Positions 1 to 13,300 of a stretch of DNA of 64,000 nt are shown here, piece after piece (the first letter of the stretch is position 1; every line of letters starts with the position of its first letter). The DNA lies in the NCBI GenBank assembly GCA_024516155.1, contig JAJJXM010000038.1, positions 496,001 to 560,000 on the forward strand. Reading direction: 5' to 3'. This stretch comes from Pyronema omphalodes (Eukaryota; Ascomycota; Pezizomycetes; Pezizales; Pyronemataceae). Made by a program: the position numbers and the translations under genes. Under the pieces are notes generated by a model that was not told the origin of the DNA, searched no databases, and saw only the letters and a program-made list of their open reading frames with translations.

Positions 1-3000
1 CTGTTGCTTCCTGTCCCCTGCGCCGCAGACATCTCCGACCCGATGGAGGACCACTTTAAACCCGAGCCACTGTTGGGAATATGATATTAACCGATGCAGC
101 TTTCCCTGTCACCTTCCTAAATTGCTTGCCGATTTTCGTCGGATTTTCATAGGTTCGTAATTACTACTTGACTTTGTAACTTCGTTTTCGGCGCCGAGTT
201 GCCGAGTCCTGATTTCACTACATATACATACCCGCGGTCACAAAACGGAGTTTAGCCAGGGCAACGTAAACCAAAGCCATGTACAGCCAATGTATTCCCT
301 CTCCGCCGATGCATGGAGCTGATCAAAATACAACATATATGTAAGCCATCACATAAGGCGAAACCATGGGGAAAAATATATACCGCAATAATTTCCGGCG
401 ATAAAGTTCATGTTCGGAGCTGGATCAGACGGAACATGTTTGTTGGTTTCCTTTCTACCGACAGCGAACACGAGATATAACTCATGAATCCGAAAGGGTG
501 TGTCTAGCGCGTCCCCCGATCATGTCGATCTATGTACCTGTATTCATAATATACCACGTGGAATACCCATCGGACCACTGACACGGACGTTGTGGGGTAT
601 CATCCTTGAGGATCGCAAAATTTCAATTGTACAAAAAACACCGGCGTCAGGGGTAAACTGTAGGGACCATGACTATGTTGGGGTATTAGCCTTATATCGG
701 GCTGTAACGGTACAACTGGTCATACGGGGTTTGAACCCCGAATCACAGCATCTGATTCGTTTCCCTTGGTACGTATCATCGTATTCCCAATTTATGTTGT
801 CAGTAATGGAAATATTGCCAAGAAAACTTTGTATCGACGTTCTAGAAGTCCTTGCGATATCAGCAGGTTTTGTGTAGCGAAGGGATGAAACTTGTGGCAG
901 GCTGGAAATAGCTGTAACCCTAGATGTGAGGGATACCCTGATTTACCGGTGTTTGAGCCCTAACTATTTGACGGTACGGTAACTAGCCTGCCAAATTCGA
1001 TTACTCAATACAGGGGTTCAAAGAGCCTAATGTTCGGTGACTGTGCCGACATGTATAGCATCGTATATGCTCGGGAACCCTGAGAAGCAATTCTGTGGCT
1101 TCGTATTAAAACGTTTGCCACCCTATCCTTGAAGTTGTTTTCTATAACCGGAAGTCGACCATCGCTGGCAAAATCGGAGGCATAAAGTGCTTAGGCAACA
1201 ACGCCACTTGACGACGTCCAAGGAAGGCTTTCGCAATATGTAGCTATATAGATTCGAAGAATGCTATGCAAATAATCCTGCAAGTTAAAATTACACCAAG
1301 GGGTTTTGTCAGGCTTGTTTCGCTTAAGGAATAAATCTCACTCGCATAAGCAACTCGGCGTTTGTTTACCAGACGTTCATAGGTTACATTGTTCCATTTA
1401 CCGCGTGATGAAGCGACGTGGGTACAGGGCGCTAACTCAGCAGTAAAGCGGCGGCGGTTGATAAACCAATTAATATCGAGCTTGCAAGCGTCGAGATAGT
1501 TGAGAATTCCAGAGATAAATCTGCCGTTTCCAAACGTATCAGTTTGTCCATAATTAGCCAGATACCGGTTTTCCGTTTCCGGAAAACTCAAACGAAATCT
1601 ACCGCAGTTGAAAACAGAGTTTAAGACCTCGTCAATATCGGTTGTTCTCGTGTAACTGTAACTTCAACCGCAGCTAAATCATTTATGCAAAATTAAAGTT
1701 TCTCTTTCGAGCTCACCGCAATTGGCCAACCCGGTTTGCTAATTGAATCATGAGAGACTTATTACCAATTCTTAGGTCTAGCTCAATCCTCAACCCTAAA
1801 TTGCTAATGAAAGTAATTGTACCAATCATACCGTTCAAATTGCCATGAAGTTCACAAGTTAGGTTCAGGATTGATTTCTCCGAGTGGATGAAGCATCGAT
1901 TCCCAAATCGGAAATCTTTCATCCATCACTCGCATCCGATACTTGTAATTGATCATATCGCCACCTACAGCCTTAAATTCTCTGCGGGAATTCCATCGTA
2001 TCCGCCGCCTTCTACGCCACACTCTGAAACCTTCTCCCTATCCTATCTGCCACGATGTCCGGAATTTGCTTGGAAGCTAAGATCCTTAAAACTCTAAGAA
2101 CTCTAACCCTAAAGAACTCTAGCAGTCTAACCAAAGTCATCATCTCCGGTGAGAACCGAGGCTTCAGCTGAACCTACTCTAGAGTAGCTGCGCATGCCAC
2201 ATATGTAGTCTTGGCTTGAAAGAACAGAAGTCTACCGACGTTCGTATGGCTGGGCAAGACATCCGTCCCCGACAAAGTCCGACAAGATGCGACAAGATCC
2301 GACGAGGTCCGTCACCGGGTGTACCGGGTTCGTCATCGAAAACCACCGTCTGCATCATCGGCGATGCAAAGATGCGGTGATGTGGAGTAGCGCACCGCAC
2401 TGACAGCCATCAATCCGATCCTCGGCGATGACTCAACGATCCGTGATACCTCAGCTCCGTTCCGATGTGTAAGAATTCATCGCGAGTCCCACGTCCTAGT
2501 TCATGCGTTCCTCATGCAAGGTCAGGCTCGAGTCCCTGGGTTTGTGGTCCACCGTTATTAAAAGGTCAATCCATGCGAACCCATGGGGAATATTCCCGGA
2601 CCTCAAATCTTAAGTGCACTCCTAAGGTCCGGTACACTTACCCCTCGGATCCCCAATGACTTCGGATGGCTGCCCCGACTTTACCTGACTTCACCTGACT
2701 TTACCTGGCGTTGCTGGACTCGATCTGACTTTGTCTGACTTTACCTAGCTCACTGCACAAAGGAGCAGTTCACAAGGGGTTCTCTTCTTCTAAATTTTTA
2801 AGCAAACGATACTCGACGGACACCTGCATATCCCATCGCCATCTGATGTTCGTCATCCATAACCAGGAGGCTGTATGTAATATCAATCCAGTTGTCTTTC
2901 CAACACATCAGAATCATCGCGGGTAAATACATTACGCAGGGTAGAATCGCATCACGTCTATGAAGGATATGTAAGGGTTCTCATGATATCTGTCATTTCT

Positions 3001-4692
3001 CTCTCTACTCAGTCTTTACAATTCTATTCGTTGGCCATGGCTGCATTGATTTTGGCAATTGTAAAATCAGTGGCAGTTTCGTAAGGAGATACAGTAGGTT
3101 GGGTTGTTCAGTGCTGAACGTAGTTATCCAATGACGTCATAACGCGGCTTTTAATACGCCGTTTTAAGATGATGGCTTGAGGTGACATGACATGACAAGT
3201 GACAGCGTGACAACCCTCCGGTCGGGTCATTAGTTCAGGGATCCGGGGCCACCCGGAGAAGCGTCGCGACTTTTGTTATTTCTTAGGGCGGCCAATGACT
3301 TGTTAAGATTTCGGGGTGACGCCGTGGCTTTGAACGGAACCCTCGGAATTGGACATCGATCAGACTGTACCTGTAGAGTAGAGTACATGTTGACTGCTCT
3401 AGTGACCGACATAGACATTTAGTGATGTCCGATTTCGATGGTGTTTAAGACGGTTCCAGGTAATGACCTCAATGATTCCTGGTTCCCTGGACTTAATGAA
3501 CTTCGGCTGTACATACAGTAGTCGGCAGCGCTGTTGCTCAGCGAGTTTGCGGCGGGCACATTGAAAGCGTGCGAACGACAACGTCAACATCACCCCTCAC
3601 ATGACGCTAGCGTACTAGAGGCAGCGCAGCCTGATCTGCTCGAGTGATTAGATATGCCGATGTTACCCCGGGGGGGCCGGTAAGAGTCCGGTAGAAGAGC
3701 CTTGGGAACCTGGAGGAAGAGCCCTGGGAGCCTGAAAGAAAAGCCCTAACATCCCGGGGAAGTCACAGAGAGTGCAAGGATCCAGAAGAGTGTCGTTGAC
3801 GTTCGCATATTCCTCTTAGGGTTTACATGGAGCACCCTAAACTGTGAACGTTCGATACTTGACACCTGTAATAAATTATATCTATCTGGTACATAGATTA
3901 CGTATGCTAATACCTCCTGGGGATTTAATATAATATTTCAAATTTCTGCACCCGTGATTTCTGGGAATTATTCAATTACATAATAATAGACATCAACATT
4001 CGCAAACGATAGAATGATAGAAACGATAGGAAGCAAGTTGAAAACGTGATATTTAGCATGTAAGTAAAGTACGGTAAATAATTGTTACCGATAAGGAAAA
4101 AACCACAATATTCCCCCCTCAATACTGCCACTATTTATTCTCGCCCACAAGCACAGCTCATACCATTATAAAGCTACGCTTGATTGGCTACATAAAAATA
4201 TTAAAAGTTACACAGTTAGTTTTGCCAAGCGCTATATCCAAATTCTATCAATCAATTATTATAGTGTACCTATTATCCCCTCATCACGACGCCTAATCCC
4301 ACCATCAGATACCCCGCAAACAACTCTTCTCGGGTACTCTATCATACTACACAACCTTTAACGCTTTCATAAGACCCAAAACCACGTGAGAACTACAAAC
4401 TACAAACTACATGATCCTCTATCCTTTCAAGCCAATCCGCATCAATCCATTATCAATTATCCATGTCCGTGCCGGTACCCGCCATGCCAATATCCAATAT
4501 CCAATACCCTCGGCTATCTAAGCATCAGACGGTGTATATACATTAGAAAACCTAATATCTTATACATTCTGTGCACCCCCAAACCGCAAACCCCAAACCC
4601 CAAACTCCGATACCCCAAGCTCCGCATCTCAAATCCTCTTACCCCAAATACCCCGCATCGTTAAATCGAAACCATAGCACCATATGTAGCTA
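1..4692. other. Non-coding stretch with short tandem repeats
   Basis: I see no convincing gene here. The longest open frames are about 115-125 codons and resemble no family I know. There are short degenerate repeats. Near 2270-2320 a unit like 'gacaagatccgacaaagtcc' recurs. At 2670-2750 a decamer close to 'ctgactttac' recurs about seven times. At 3675-3770 a unit of about 22 bp (core 'agagccctgggagcctg') recurs three times. A perfect short palindrome (GTTCAG/CTGAAC) lies near 3107-3120. The role is unknown; diverged transposon sequence is a reasonable guess. Confidence 0.5.
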
Positions 4693-4700
4693 CCCGAGAT
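4693..4700 (+). repeat. Target-site duplication, left copy (cccgagat)
   Basis: Eight bases immediately left of the hAT-type terminus, identical to the eight bases immediately right of the other terminus. Confidence 0.88.
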
Positions 4701-5640
4701 CAGAGTTCGGCACGGTCCGTCCGGTCCCGTCCTGGCTGTGGACGGGACCGGACCGTCACTCACGGTCCCGTCCTGAAGTAGGACCAGGACCGGCCGTCCT
4801 GGAGGCACCACGGACGGGACGGACCGCGGGTGACCGTGGGTGACCACGACTAGCGTCATTATCGGTCACTCGCAACCCGCAGTTTTTTTACTACGGCTCA
4901 TGGTGTTTTCCTTTGATAATTCTGATGCATTGCACGAATTAAAGTCACCTATATGGAATTGCTTGCAAACAAAAAAAAACCATACTGATGCATAAGAATG
5001 CTCCTTCTCCCGCCACTAAAATGCGTCCTTCCCCATCCTTCTCGAATGAACACAATTCTTGAGAGGACAGGCAGGGTGTTCTGCTCCTGGTCAGAACAGG
5101 TGTAGAGAACGCCGATAAAAAAATTGGCATATTCTTGCTCTTCTGGGAATAGAGTGATGGCTGTTGATGTTCGACTTACACAGCAATGAAAGAAGTGGAA
5201 AATCCTTGCAGGTAAAAGATGGAAAGGTAGAAGATAGAATGTGAATGATAGAAGAAATATTTGTAGCAGGAATTTACGTTACTAAAAAAAAGAATACAAA
5301 ACTACTATGAGCAGTTAAACTATTGCTGGGTGGAGAGTGCACCTTCAGTGGGGTGTAAAGGCTTTATTAAAGTGCAGCGTGAAGGGTTCATTTACTACAG
5401 TGCTGAAAACGTCGCTGCTGCGGCCCATAGTATCTGGCAAACTTGAACCAAACCGCCCCCTGAAAACTAGCTCACCCGAAACCCACGGTCCTGCCGTCAC
5501 CCGCCGTCCCGTCCGGTCTTTTGAGTTTGTGGACGGGACCGGACCGCCTAGTGGCCGTCCGTCCAAAGTCATGGACGGGACTGGACGACCAGTGTGGTCC
5601 CGTCCGGTCCGCCGTCCTGGACGGACCGTGCCGAACTCTG
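4701..5640. mobile_element. Non-autonomous hAT-type DNA transposon (MITE), complete
   Basis: The element is 940 bp. It begins CAGAGTTCGGCACGGTCC and ends with the exact complement of that sequence; the perfect terminal inverted repeat is 22 bp (4701-4722 against 5619-5640). The 8 bp just outside each end are identical (cccgagat at 4693-4700 and 5641-5648), which is the target-site duplication size of hAT transposases. The CAGAG terminus is also typical of hAT elements. The outer 150-160 bp on each side are GC-rich and packed with copies of 'ggacgggaccggaccg' and its complement, which look like subterminal transposase-binding repeats. The interior (about 4860-5470) is AT-richer and carries no transposase, so the element would need a transposase supplied from elsewhere. 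The intact ends and matching duplication suggest a fairly recent insertion. Confidence 0.9.
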
Positions 5641-5648
5641 CCCGAGAT
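5641..5648 (+). repeat. Target-site duplication, right copy (cccgagat)
   Basis: Eight bases immediately right of the element end, an exact match to the left copy. Confidence 0.88.
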
Positions 5649-6366
5649 TGGTAATGGGTGTTAATGTCTGACATAGCACTGATATCAGGTCAAGACGCTA
5701 TAAATTTCCTGTGGGGTGTGGTTATATAGTATCTTATTCAACTCGCGAAGATGGGGTATCAATATGGTTGTATTAATCCTGGGTTATCACCGTGATGGTT
5801 TATTTGGAGAATAACGTGAAAAATTATTAACGATAACCCCTCCTCCCCTACCCATTGAGGAAATCCGAAAAAAAAAAAGCTTATTTACAGAAACAGAGAA
5901 TTTCTGTGCAACCAACTGCATAAACCCGTCCTTGTCATACCTTAAACCTTTTTTCTTTTCCTTTTCCATATTTCCAATATTCCATCTGCAACAAAGCGCG
6001 GGTATTAACCTTATTTATCCCTCATAACCTTCTCCACTATCGCAATTCCAAACGGAAATTAGAAATTCCTAGCTATCTAGTATCCAGTAATAGGTAACCG
6101 AAATCAGGACATCCATTGGGGAAAAAATAGAAATCTCAAATTGATGAAACTTTGGACGGGAAATGAAAATAAAAGGATGAAAATAAAGATAAAGATAAAG
6201 ATAGTTTTGTTACCTTTTGATTTGATATGATACTATTTTCGTTTGTGTACTATGCTCGTTACTTGGCTTCAGGGGAAAAAAGAGGATACATATACATATG
6301 ATATCTTCTTCTATGTTGTCTTGAATATTTTATTTCTTTCGGATCTTTCGACTCATCGAGTTTTGC

Positions 6367-6452
6367 ACCTTGCCTTACCTTGCCTCGCCTTGCCTTCGTT
6401 CTATAGTCACTAGACGCAGGCCCAGGGTGCCTTACCTTACCTTACCTTTTCT
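6367..6452 (+). repeat. Degenerate CCTTR short tandem repeats
   Basis: Two clusters of the pentamer ccttg/cctta (for example ccttgccttaccttgcct, then cttaccttaccttacctt) separated by about 35 bp. This is simple-sequence DNA with no sign of function. Confidence 0.6.
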
Positions 6453-6936
6453 AGCAGTTCATGCGGATTCCCCACGCGGAGCCTTCTTTCATCGAAGGCT
6501 CGAAGCTGCAGTACGTCTTCAACCACTACAAATCATTACCCCAAATCAGTCACTCCGAGTCTGCGAGCAACAAGGCTGGGGAAGTTACGTATGGTCCAGC
6601 TGACCTCGAAAAACCGTCAAACGCAAGCGACAATTTTGGTCCTCCCTGATGCAACGGAAAATCGGAGATGCAATGTTGGATGAACGATATGATGCAACAT
6701 GGTCCTACTACCACGACAACTACCACTACTATTGCTACTCCTGCTACTACTACTGTATAAGGCGAGAAATAAAAAGTAAGAGGTGTGCAAGCTGATTATC
6801 AAAGCTGGATTTTTTTTCCTGACTAACTGACTGACATGAATGAATCAGATGTAGATGGCACATACCGGTACGCAAGCAAAAAAAACACTTATGTTGCGTT
6901 ACTCATTGAGTTAGAAACTGCGCTGCTCCTGCTTCA

Positions 6937-7310
6937 TGCGGCGACTATAGACCTATGGTGCCGTACAAATTCTGTCGCCATATGTATGCTGCTGATACCA
7001 ACAGCCGCGTGTGACAGCTGCGCAAAATATTTCATGGGGCCAATAGTCACGGGGCAAGTACCATATGGCGAGTACGTATCTATCTCACACTCTATGGATA
7101 TCCATACTATCGCCCTACCGCCTGTAGGACAGGTTGTCATGCGGCGAGGAAATTTCGATATCCTATCGAAATGCATATCAACAGCCGCGTAGGACAAATT
7201 CCAATACCTAGGCGCCCTTCCAGACGACGTCTGCGGTCATGACTCGTCGGTAGTAGTATCCGGCCATCGAATGACCGACACCGCTTCCGGGGCGGATTTC
7301 GATATAGACT
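6937..7310. repeat. Block of diverged direct repeats
   Basis: Two units begin 'tcatgcggcga' (near 6937 and 7137) and end 'caacagccgcgt' followed by a gacag/gacaa-like end (near 6999 and 7179). A further 'atttcgatat' motif lies at 7152 and 7295, and a palindrome (tttcgatatcctatcgaaa) sits in the second unit. The units share ends but not middles. They may be a decayed MITE family or a stretch of repeated hairpins. I could not find clean terminal repeats or a target duplication. Confidence 0.35.
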
Positions 7311-10300
7311 TACCGCTCGCAGTGGCTTTGTCAACCTGTATCAACCAGAATGGTTACCATCGAATTTTTTCATACCAACTTGCCGCTGGCGGCATGGTTG
7401 CGGCGTTAAATATCACCGACAGTAGTTTGCAGGCCTTTCTTAGGTCCTGTGAGTTTCGCTGAAAAAATTATTACTTCAAAAAGCAGTATTTTCCCTGGAT
7501 GGTGGTGGTGGTGTTGTTGAGTTCATCGTATTCGCTCTGCCTTCGTACGCAACGCAACACGCTTGCCCGCCTCACTCACCATGCCTGTTATGCTTGCATG
7601 CTTTTACTCCGTTACACGCTTTTCTCGCGTTGTGCTTTGCCTCAGCCCCCGACATACAGTAACGTGGAACTGGGAACTGCTGTTGCGCGCAGTTAATTCA
7701 TATCGGTGGATCGGATCGGCAATATGCGTGTGATCGCCGAGCAATGCGCACCGACCTACGTACATATGTGTGCGCGTCTGGACCCTGCCCGATCGAATCC
7801 TAACTGTCCGCGGTGATTCCCGTTGTCTCAATTTGGTTGCCGTTGATTCCCCTTCTCTTTGGTTCGGCCCGACGGAGCTCCGGATCTACCATCTGCCGCC
7901 GCGGTTGACAATGTTGCCGTCGGAGTCCGCCGTCGGATGGGCTCGTCTGACGCCGAGGCTTGACGTCTGACAAATACTGTATCACTCTAGAATTTTTAGC
8001 AAAAATATGTAACTGCACCACGATGACTCGACATTTTTGGCTTTCAGCTTCGCGGGCTGAATGGCTTGGGATTTTCAGCCACCGATTTGCCGCGCTAGAT
8101 ATGGCATATAACCGCTTCTTGCAGCTCGCTTGATGCTATCATAGCTCTGGTTTTTTTTTCAAACGGTAACCGGTTACAAAACAGCCAAGGGCTTGAAACA
8201 AGGCTTTGTTCGAAAATCTCCCGCAATCCCATGATGATGATCGAGCAATTGCAAACGCCATTTGTGCTCTTATTGCACCTGTTCTGTCATGATATCTGGG
8301 CTCTGGGGGGTGTTGAAATTCCCTTTCATAAAGCCAGAAAAGCCCTCAAAGTCCAATTATAGATGTAAGCTGGCTCGAGTGTCATCGAATTCAATGCAAG
8401 GTACTCAAAGATACTCGAAGATACGGCCAACCTTTGCAACTGACGTTGCATGTCCATTGTCCAGTCATTGTGCATATGATTGTGGCATATCCAGTCCTGG
8501 TTCCCGGAAACTGGGATCCGAGACATGTTGAGGATGATGGATGGCCACAGAGGATTTGCACTTTCAGCTCGTTGCTTTTAAGTCTCAATACATACCCACA
8601 ACTGAGCAGTTGCCGACTGCGGAGGAGTGCAGAAGCCAACCAGCCAGCCCTGCAAGACAGCAGTTCAAAATTCTATGATCCAGGAGCCCAAACCCCAACC
8701 CAAAGCAAAGAGTGACTGTTCATGGCCGGCCTTCGGCTAGGCCGGTAAGATGTAGAAGGTGCACCTGGTAGGCAAAACATGCATCGGTGAGGGGAGGGGC
8801 TGCGTCAATTCTCTTTGCAAAAGAAAGGGTTCGGTAGATCAGGCGCTTCGATGGCTGCTTTTTCCTTCTCCAGCTTAGACGATGCAGAGCATCGAACAGG
8901 ACTGGTGTGTGAGAGAGGGAGGTGGTAGAGGAGGGTGGTGGCTCGGATTGACCAGCTTCATGAGCCTTGCCGCCGTCTGGATCATGGACGAACGCCATGT
9001 GGGGCGATATGATGGCAAAAATTGATAGCTTCAACTTAACCCTCGCCCTTTTGGACTTGCTCGACAGCGACTGAAAATAAAACGCCAAAAGTGCAAGTTA
9101 CTAGTACGTTTGCAAAGCAATAGAGGAGTACGTACCCTCGAACTTTAGGCAGTACTCACTAATAATAAGGCCCGGTTATGGTGTGTATCTGCTGCAATTC
9201 TTTTTCCTGGTGGCTTGCTGCTTCTCACCTGTCATGTATTGTCAAGTTAGAGAATGTTGCAGAGACTATCACATATACAAGTGGAATACCTAATGCATCT
9301 CCGGCCGGAGCAGTGACAGCCTGTCGGGCGTTGGCATCCACGAAGCAGCGTCTACCGACAACCAGGTGATGAGTTTCTTCAACAGCTCAGCTATACTGGG
9401 ACGAACACAGAAAGCATCGGCAACATCTGGATAACCTTCTGGCCACTGCGTGCACGTGGATGCGTACTTGAGACTTAAGTATCTTTCAGCGCCACTGACA
9501 TCGATGAGGTATCCGTTTTTGGCCCCACAGTCTAGTAGGAACAGAAAACTGGCTGCATGGGGAGACTTATGTTCTGCACAAGACGGGTGAGAACCTTCGT
9601 AATCGGTTAGTATGCGCCAGCTGTCATCCAATTCTGGCCACTGTTCGCAAGATGGGGGCTGCTGATGTGCTGAACAACAGCTTTCTGGGAATGATGCAAC
9701 CCCGCCGGCGAAACTGAAGATAAACTTCCCCCCAAAGATAGAGCTGTAAAGACACAGTTTCTGGAAACCGCTGACAGTTGCAGTTCGCCTGTCTCGGCTA
9801 GCTCTGGACGCTTTCTCCGGCGCTCCATAGATCGGTAGCTTATCTCAAATGCATTGACATCCATGAGGATCGGCAGCACCTCATTGCTCTGTACTGTAGA
9901 AGCAACTTTTATGACGGATAGTAAAAGAAAAGAAAACTGACGATAGGCTGGAGGTACTCTGTGGATTTTGAGTCTTCCGGGTTGTCGAATGAGGAAATAC
10001 CGGATCTTCGATCGGGAACTTTACCGATGTATTTCGTCAGCAAATCGTTCCCGTCTTTTCTTTCTTCAGACCATACGAAAATCTCCCCCGAACACTACCA
10101 CTTACCAAGTTTGAAGCTTCCAAGCTTAAAAAAATTACAGGCGCCTAGCTTCGACAGCGTAGGGCGACCATGGCAGCGGCACACTAGCTGGTGCAATTCT
10201 CGACTGCTTGCACTTTTTTCTGATGGATTACGGCACTTCAAACCTCCAGCGTTCATTCATTCGTTCCATAAGAAATCTTGTCTGAGCATAAAATCCAATT

Positions 10301-13300
10301 TCAAGCACCCGTAGGGACCAGAATAGCATTTCCGTTATTGGCGGTTGATGCTCGCCTATTGCGTATGTTCCTCCCATCATCCGTTGGTACCCCACCCTAA
10401 AATCGTTTCTCAGTCAGCCCTGTAGGAATGTCGATAATCAGCACAAGTTACAACCGTGGTACCTCATAATGGAGTACTGTTGCATACGGGAAATAGGAGT
10501 AATCTGAGACCGGCACATCAGACAGCCCCGTGTTTGTCTTAGCCAACGAATTGCAGCAGACAGCCAGCGAATTTTATGGTGACCTTCCTATATGAGACTG
10601 TACAGCAGTTACTCGTAAGGACATGTGCTAGACTATATCGTTCATCAAAATGCCGGTATTTTTTTTTTTCAAAGCTTCAATATGCACAGTACCAGCACTC
10701 CTCTCGTGAGCAAGGCTATCGTATATCCATGGCCTTGCGTAGTCTTCCGGGGGCGTCGAAACAAAAACACCACATTTGATATTTACTGCTGCTGTACTAT
10801 GACCAGACCAGACCGGCAGCGCAACACAAGGTAGGTAGTGATAACACCTTAGCAGTTAACAGAGTTCCAGGTTTTCGCATGGAGAAAAGCAGGCAGGAAG
10901 TGGGTTAAGTAGCAGGGATAGATTTGCCCTATCCACGACCTGCCAATAGGAGCGTAGATCTGGATTGATAAAAAAAACACGAGGACCCGTCCGTCGATCG
11001 CAGCGGCATGATCTTGTCTTGATACGAAAAGTTGCATCAATCTGTCATCCGGACTTCTTGGATTTGACTTCGCTTCGGCCCGGTTCAGGGTAGGGGTGCC
11101 GGTAACTTCCATTGAGGGGGGTGGGAATAAACGTCAATTTTGCCAGCTGAGATTCATGCGTGGAGGTGGAGAGGATGCTTCGGAGTGTTTGTGGAGGTGG
11201 TGGCCCTGGCTTGGTGGTGTTGTGCAGTCCATGTCACGCTGCCGTATGACAGGGACACCACGTAACGAACGGGAGTCATTTGTGCCTGAAGAAGACGAAA
11301 AATGGTGTTGCCGGCATGAGAAGAGGTATAGTATGATATCAGCAAAATACAAAGAACGCTGCCTTTCCTTTTCCTTATCCTTTTCCTCGCTCAGGCCTTC
11401 GCAGTCCCTTGCTTTTGTCTTGCACCAGTACCACCACCCCCTCTCCCCCAACAATTTGCCGAATGTTGGACTTGGGCAAATTCACACCGGAAACTGGGGA
11501 CCTTTGTGCGCCGTCTAATCAATCCAAGGAGCGAGAAGCTTACGGTGTGCATGGACTGTCTTGTCAAAGGCTCTTGTCGGAGGGTATTGGACAGTGGCCA
11601 GACCATGCTCGCCACGGGAGCTACACTGCCATGAAACTGTCATGCCATGTCAAATCAAATCACCATCGACAGTGGTACTCACAGACTCGAATCAATCCGC
11701 ATCGGATGACGCACAGCAGCTTCACGATGTACCCGTCAAGAGGCAACATGAGCAATGACAAACAAGGACCAATGAGATTATGTGGGGAGTGGGGTCCGCA
11801 TTCCTTTTTCTTTCTGACAGGCATGACAGGCACCGCCTCTTCTACTTTTACACATCACGAGTTCGTAGTCGGATTTTGTTTTTTTCTATGCCACTGCCAA
11901 GAACAGTAGTTATATCCAGACGAACAGCCTGTTTCGTCTTGTATCACGGGAGAATCACAAGGCTGGCGTGCAAAAACATCAATTGAAGCTGAGTGGTAAC
12001 CGAGATATCACAGTCCTTTAGGCGGGATATTCCATTGATTTAATTGCCTTGGGCGTTGATGCGCTTGTCTTCAACCAGCTCGACCTGCTCAATCCTAACT
12101 CCCCGCCTACCCCTTTCGGAGTACTACACCCCAGTCGGCGTCCTCCTCTCCACCCCGTCCGCCAGGCTAGTCTAGGTACCGGACTATCGATTGGCGAGCA
12201 TCCTTCGGAAATTAGCTGGGCAAAAAACGTGAAGTCCACGCAGGGAGCACGAGATTCGGGAAGGGGATGTATGTAGGCGGACCGTCCTCATGAGTGGGCT
12301 TGTATGTCAACTATGACTGCAAATTGTTAAGCGGAAACGAGAAGCTGTCGACTACTCTAGATACAGATACAAAATACTAGCGGAATCTCAGGCTATTATC
12401 TTCTTGATGCTGCGTGCATATGTACAGGAAAAATTCCTCACGTTCGGTACGGCTTGGTCGCAGCTGCCCGGCAATGCTCTAGAGTGATAGTTATTCCCTC
12501 GCTGATGGAATCTAGGAGTCCGTAGATGCGAAATCCGCAGCCAAGAACCTATCATCGTATACTTAAGGGGCGGGTAGCATAGGAGCCGTAGCTTGAAATC
12601 ATCCGGTGGTTCATTATGCATGTCCACCACTAGCACGATCCTTCAGATAGCCGGTCACAGCGGCGTCCAAGGGCTCACCGAAAGGAGGATCCTTTGACTT
12701 CAAATTTAAGAATAAATTCAACGTTTATGCAAGTTTTGCAAGATCAGGAGGTCTTTTCCAATGTTGTCGTTTTACTGACTTGGGAGTAAGCACCAAAGAA
12801 AAAAAAACTAAAATCTCGGGGCTGGGCTGGTTTGTCTCGGAATATGAAGTGTCAAACTTGGGGACCTCAACTGCCACTAGAGAAAAGATGGGTGAATTGC
12901 GGCTGACGATAGCATCAAAAGTGGAGACAGACCATAGTAGCCTCCTGTCATGATCGCTGGTGGGGAATAGGTAATCGACCCAACTGTATTTCCAATCCAT
13001 CGACACCCGCTAATGGAGAGTGAGTAATTGACCTGACCGTATCACAACCACCGTGTCGTACCGAGGGCCGCTCTGACCCTCTGTTTTCTGCTGGATATCA
13101 TGCGGCGGAAGTATCCAAAGCCTTTGTTTAGTTGGCGTTGTTATTTTTAGCTTCATCGTAGGCAGCTGTCATTGGAGCAGAGGGGGCTGCAAAACGGCGC
13201 TCAGGAACGTCAAAACCCGGCAACCGGCATCGTTAATCCATATTTTCTACGGAGAGATAAAACCATCGCGCGCGGCAGCGTGCAACCTGACAGGTGTGAG

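Noticed and set aside
725..745. A B-box-like sequence (cggggtttgaaccccg) considered as a tRNA
   Set aside because: The hairpin loop has the wrong length, and no A box or acceptor stem is found on either strand.
9290..9879. Two overlapping minus-strand frames (113 and 90 codons) that could be one frameshifted gene
   Set aside because: The combined 590 bp has no recognisable family. One stretch vaguely recalls an ankyrin helix, but the signature residues are missing.
11409..11909. A 166-codon plus-strand frame, with other frames overlapping it on both strands
   Set aside because: No recognisable domain, start context or splice sites. Overlapping frames on both strands suggest chance.
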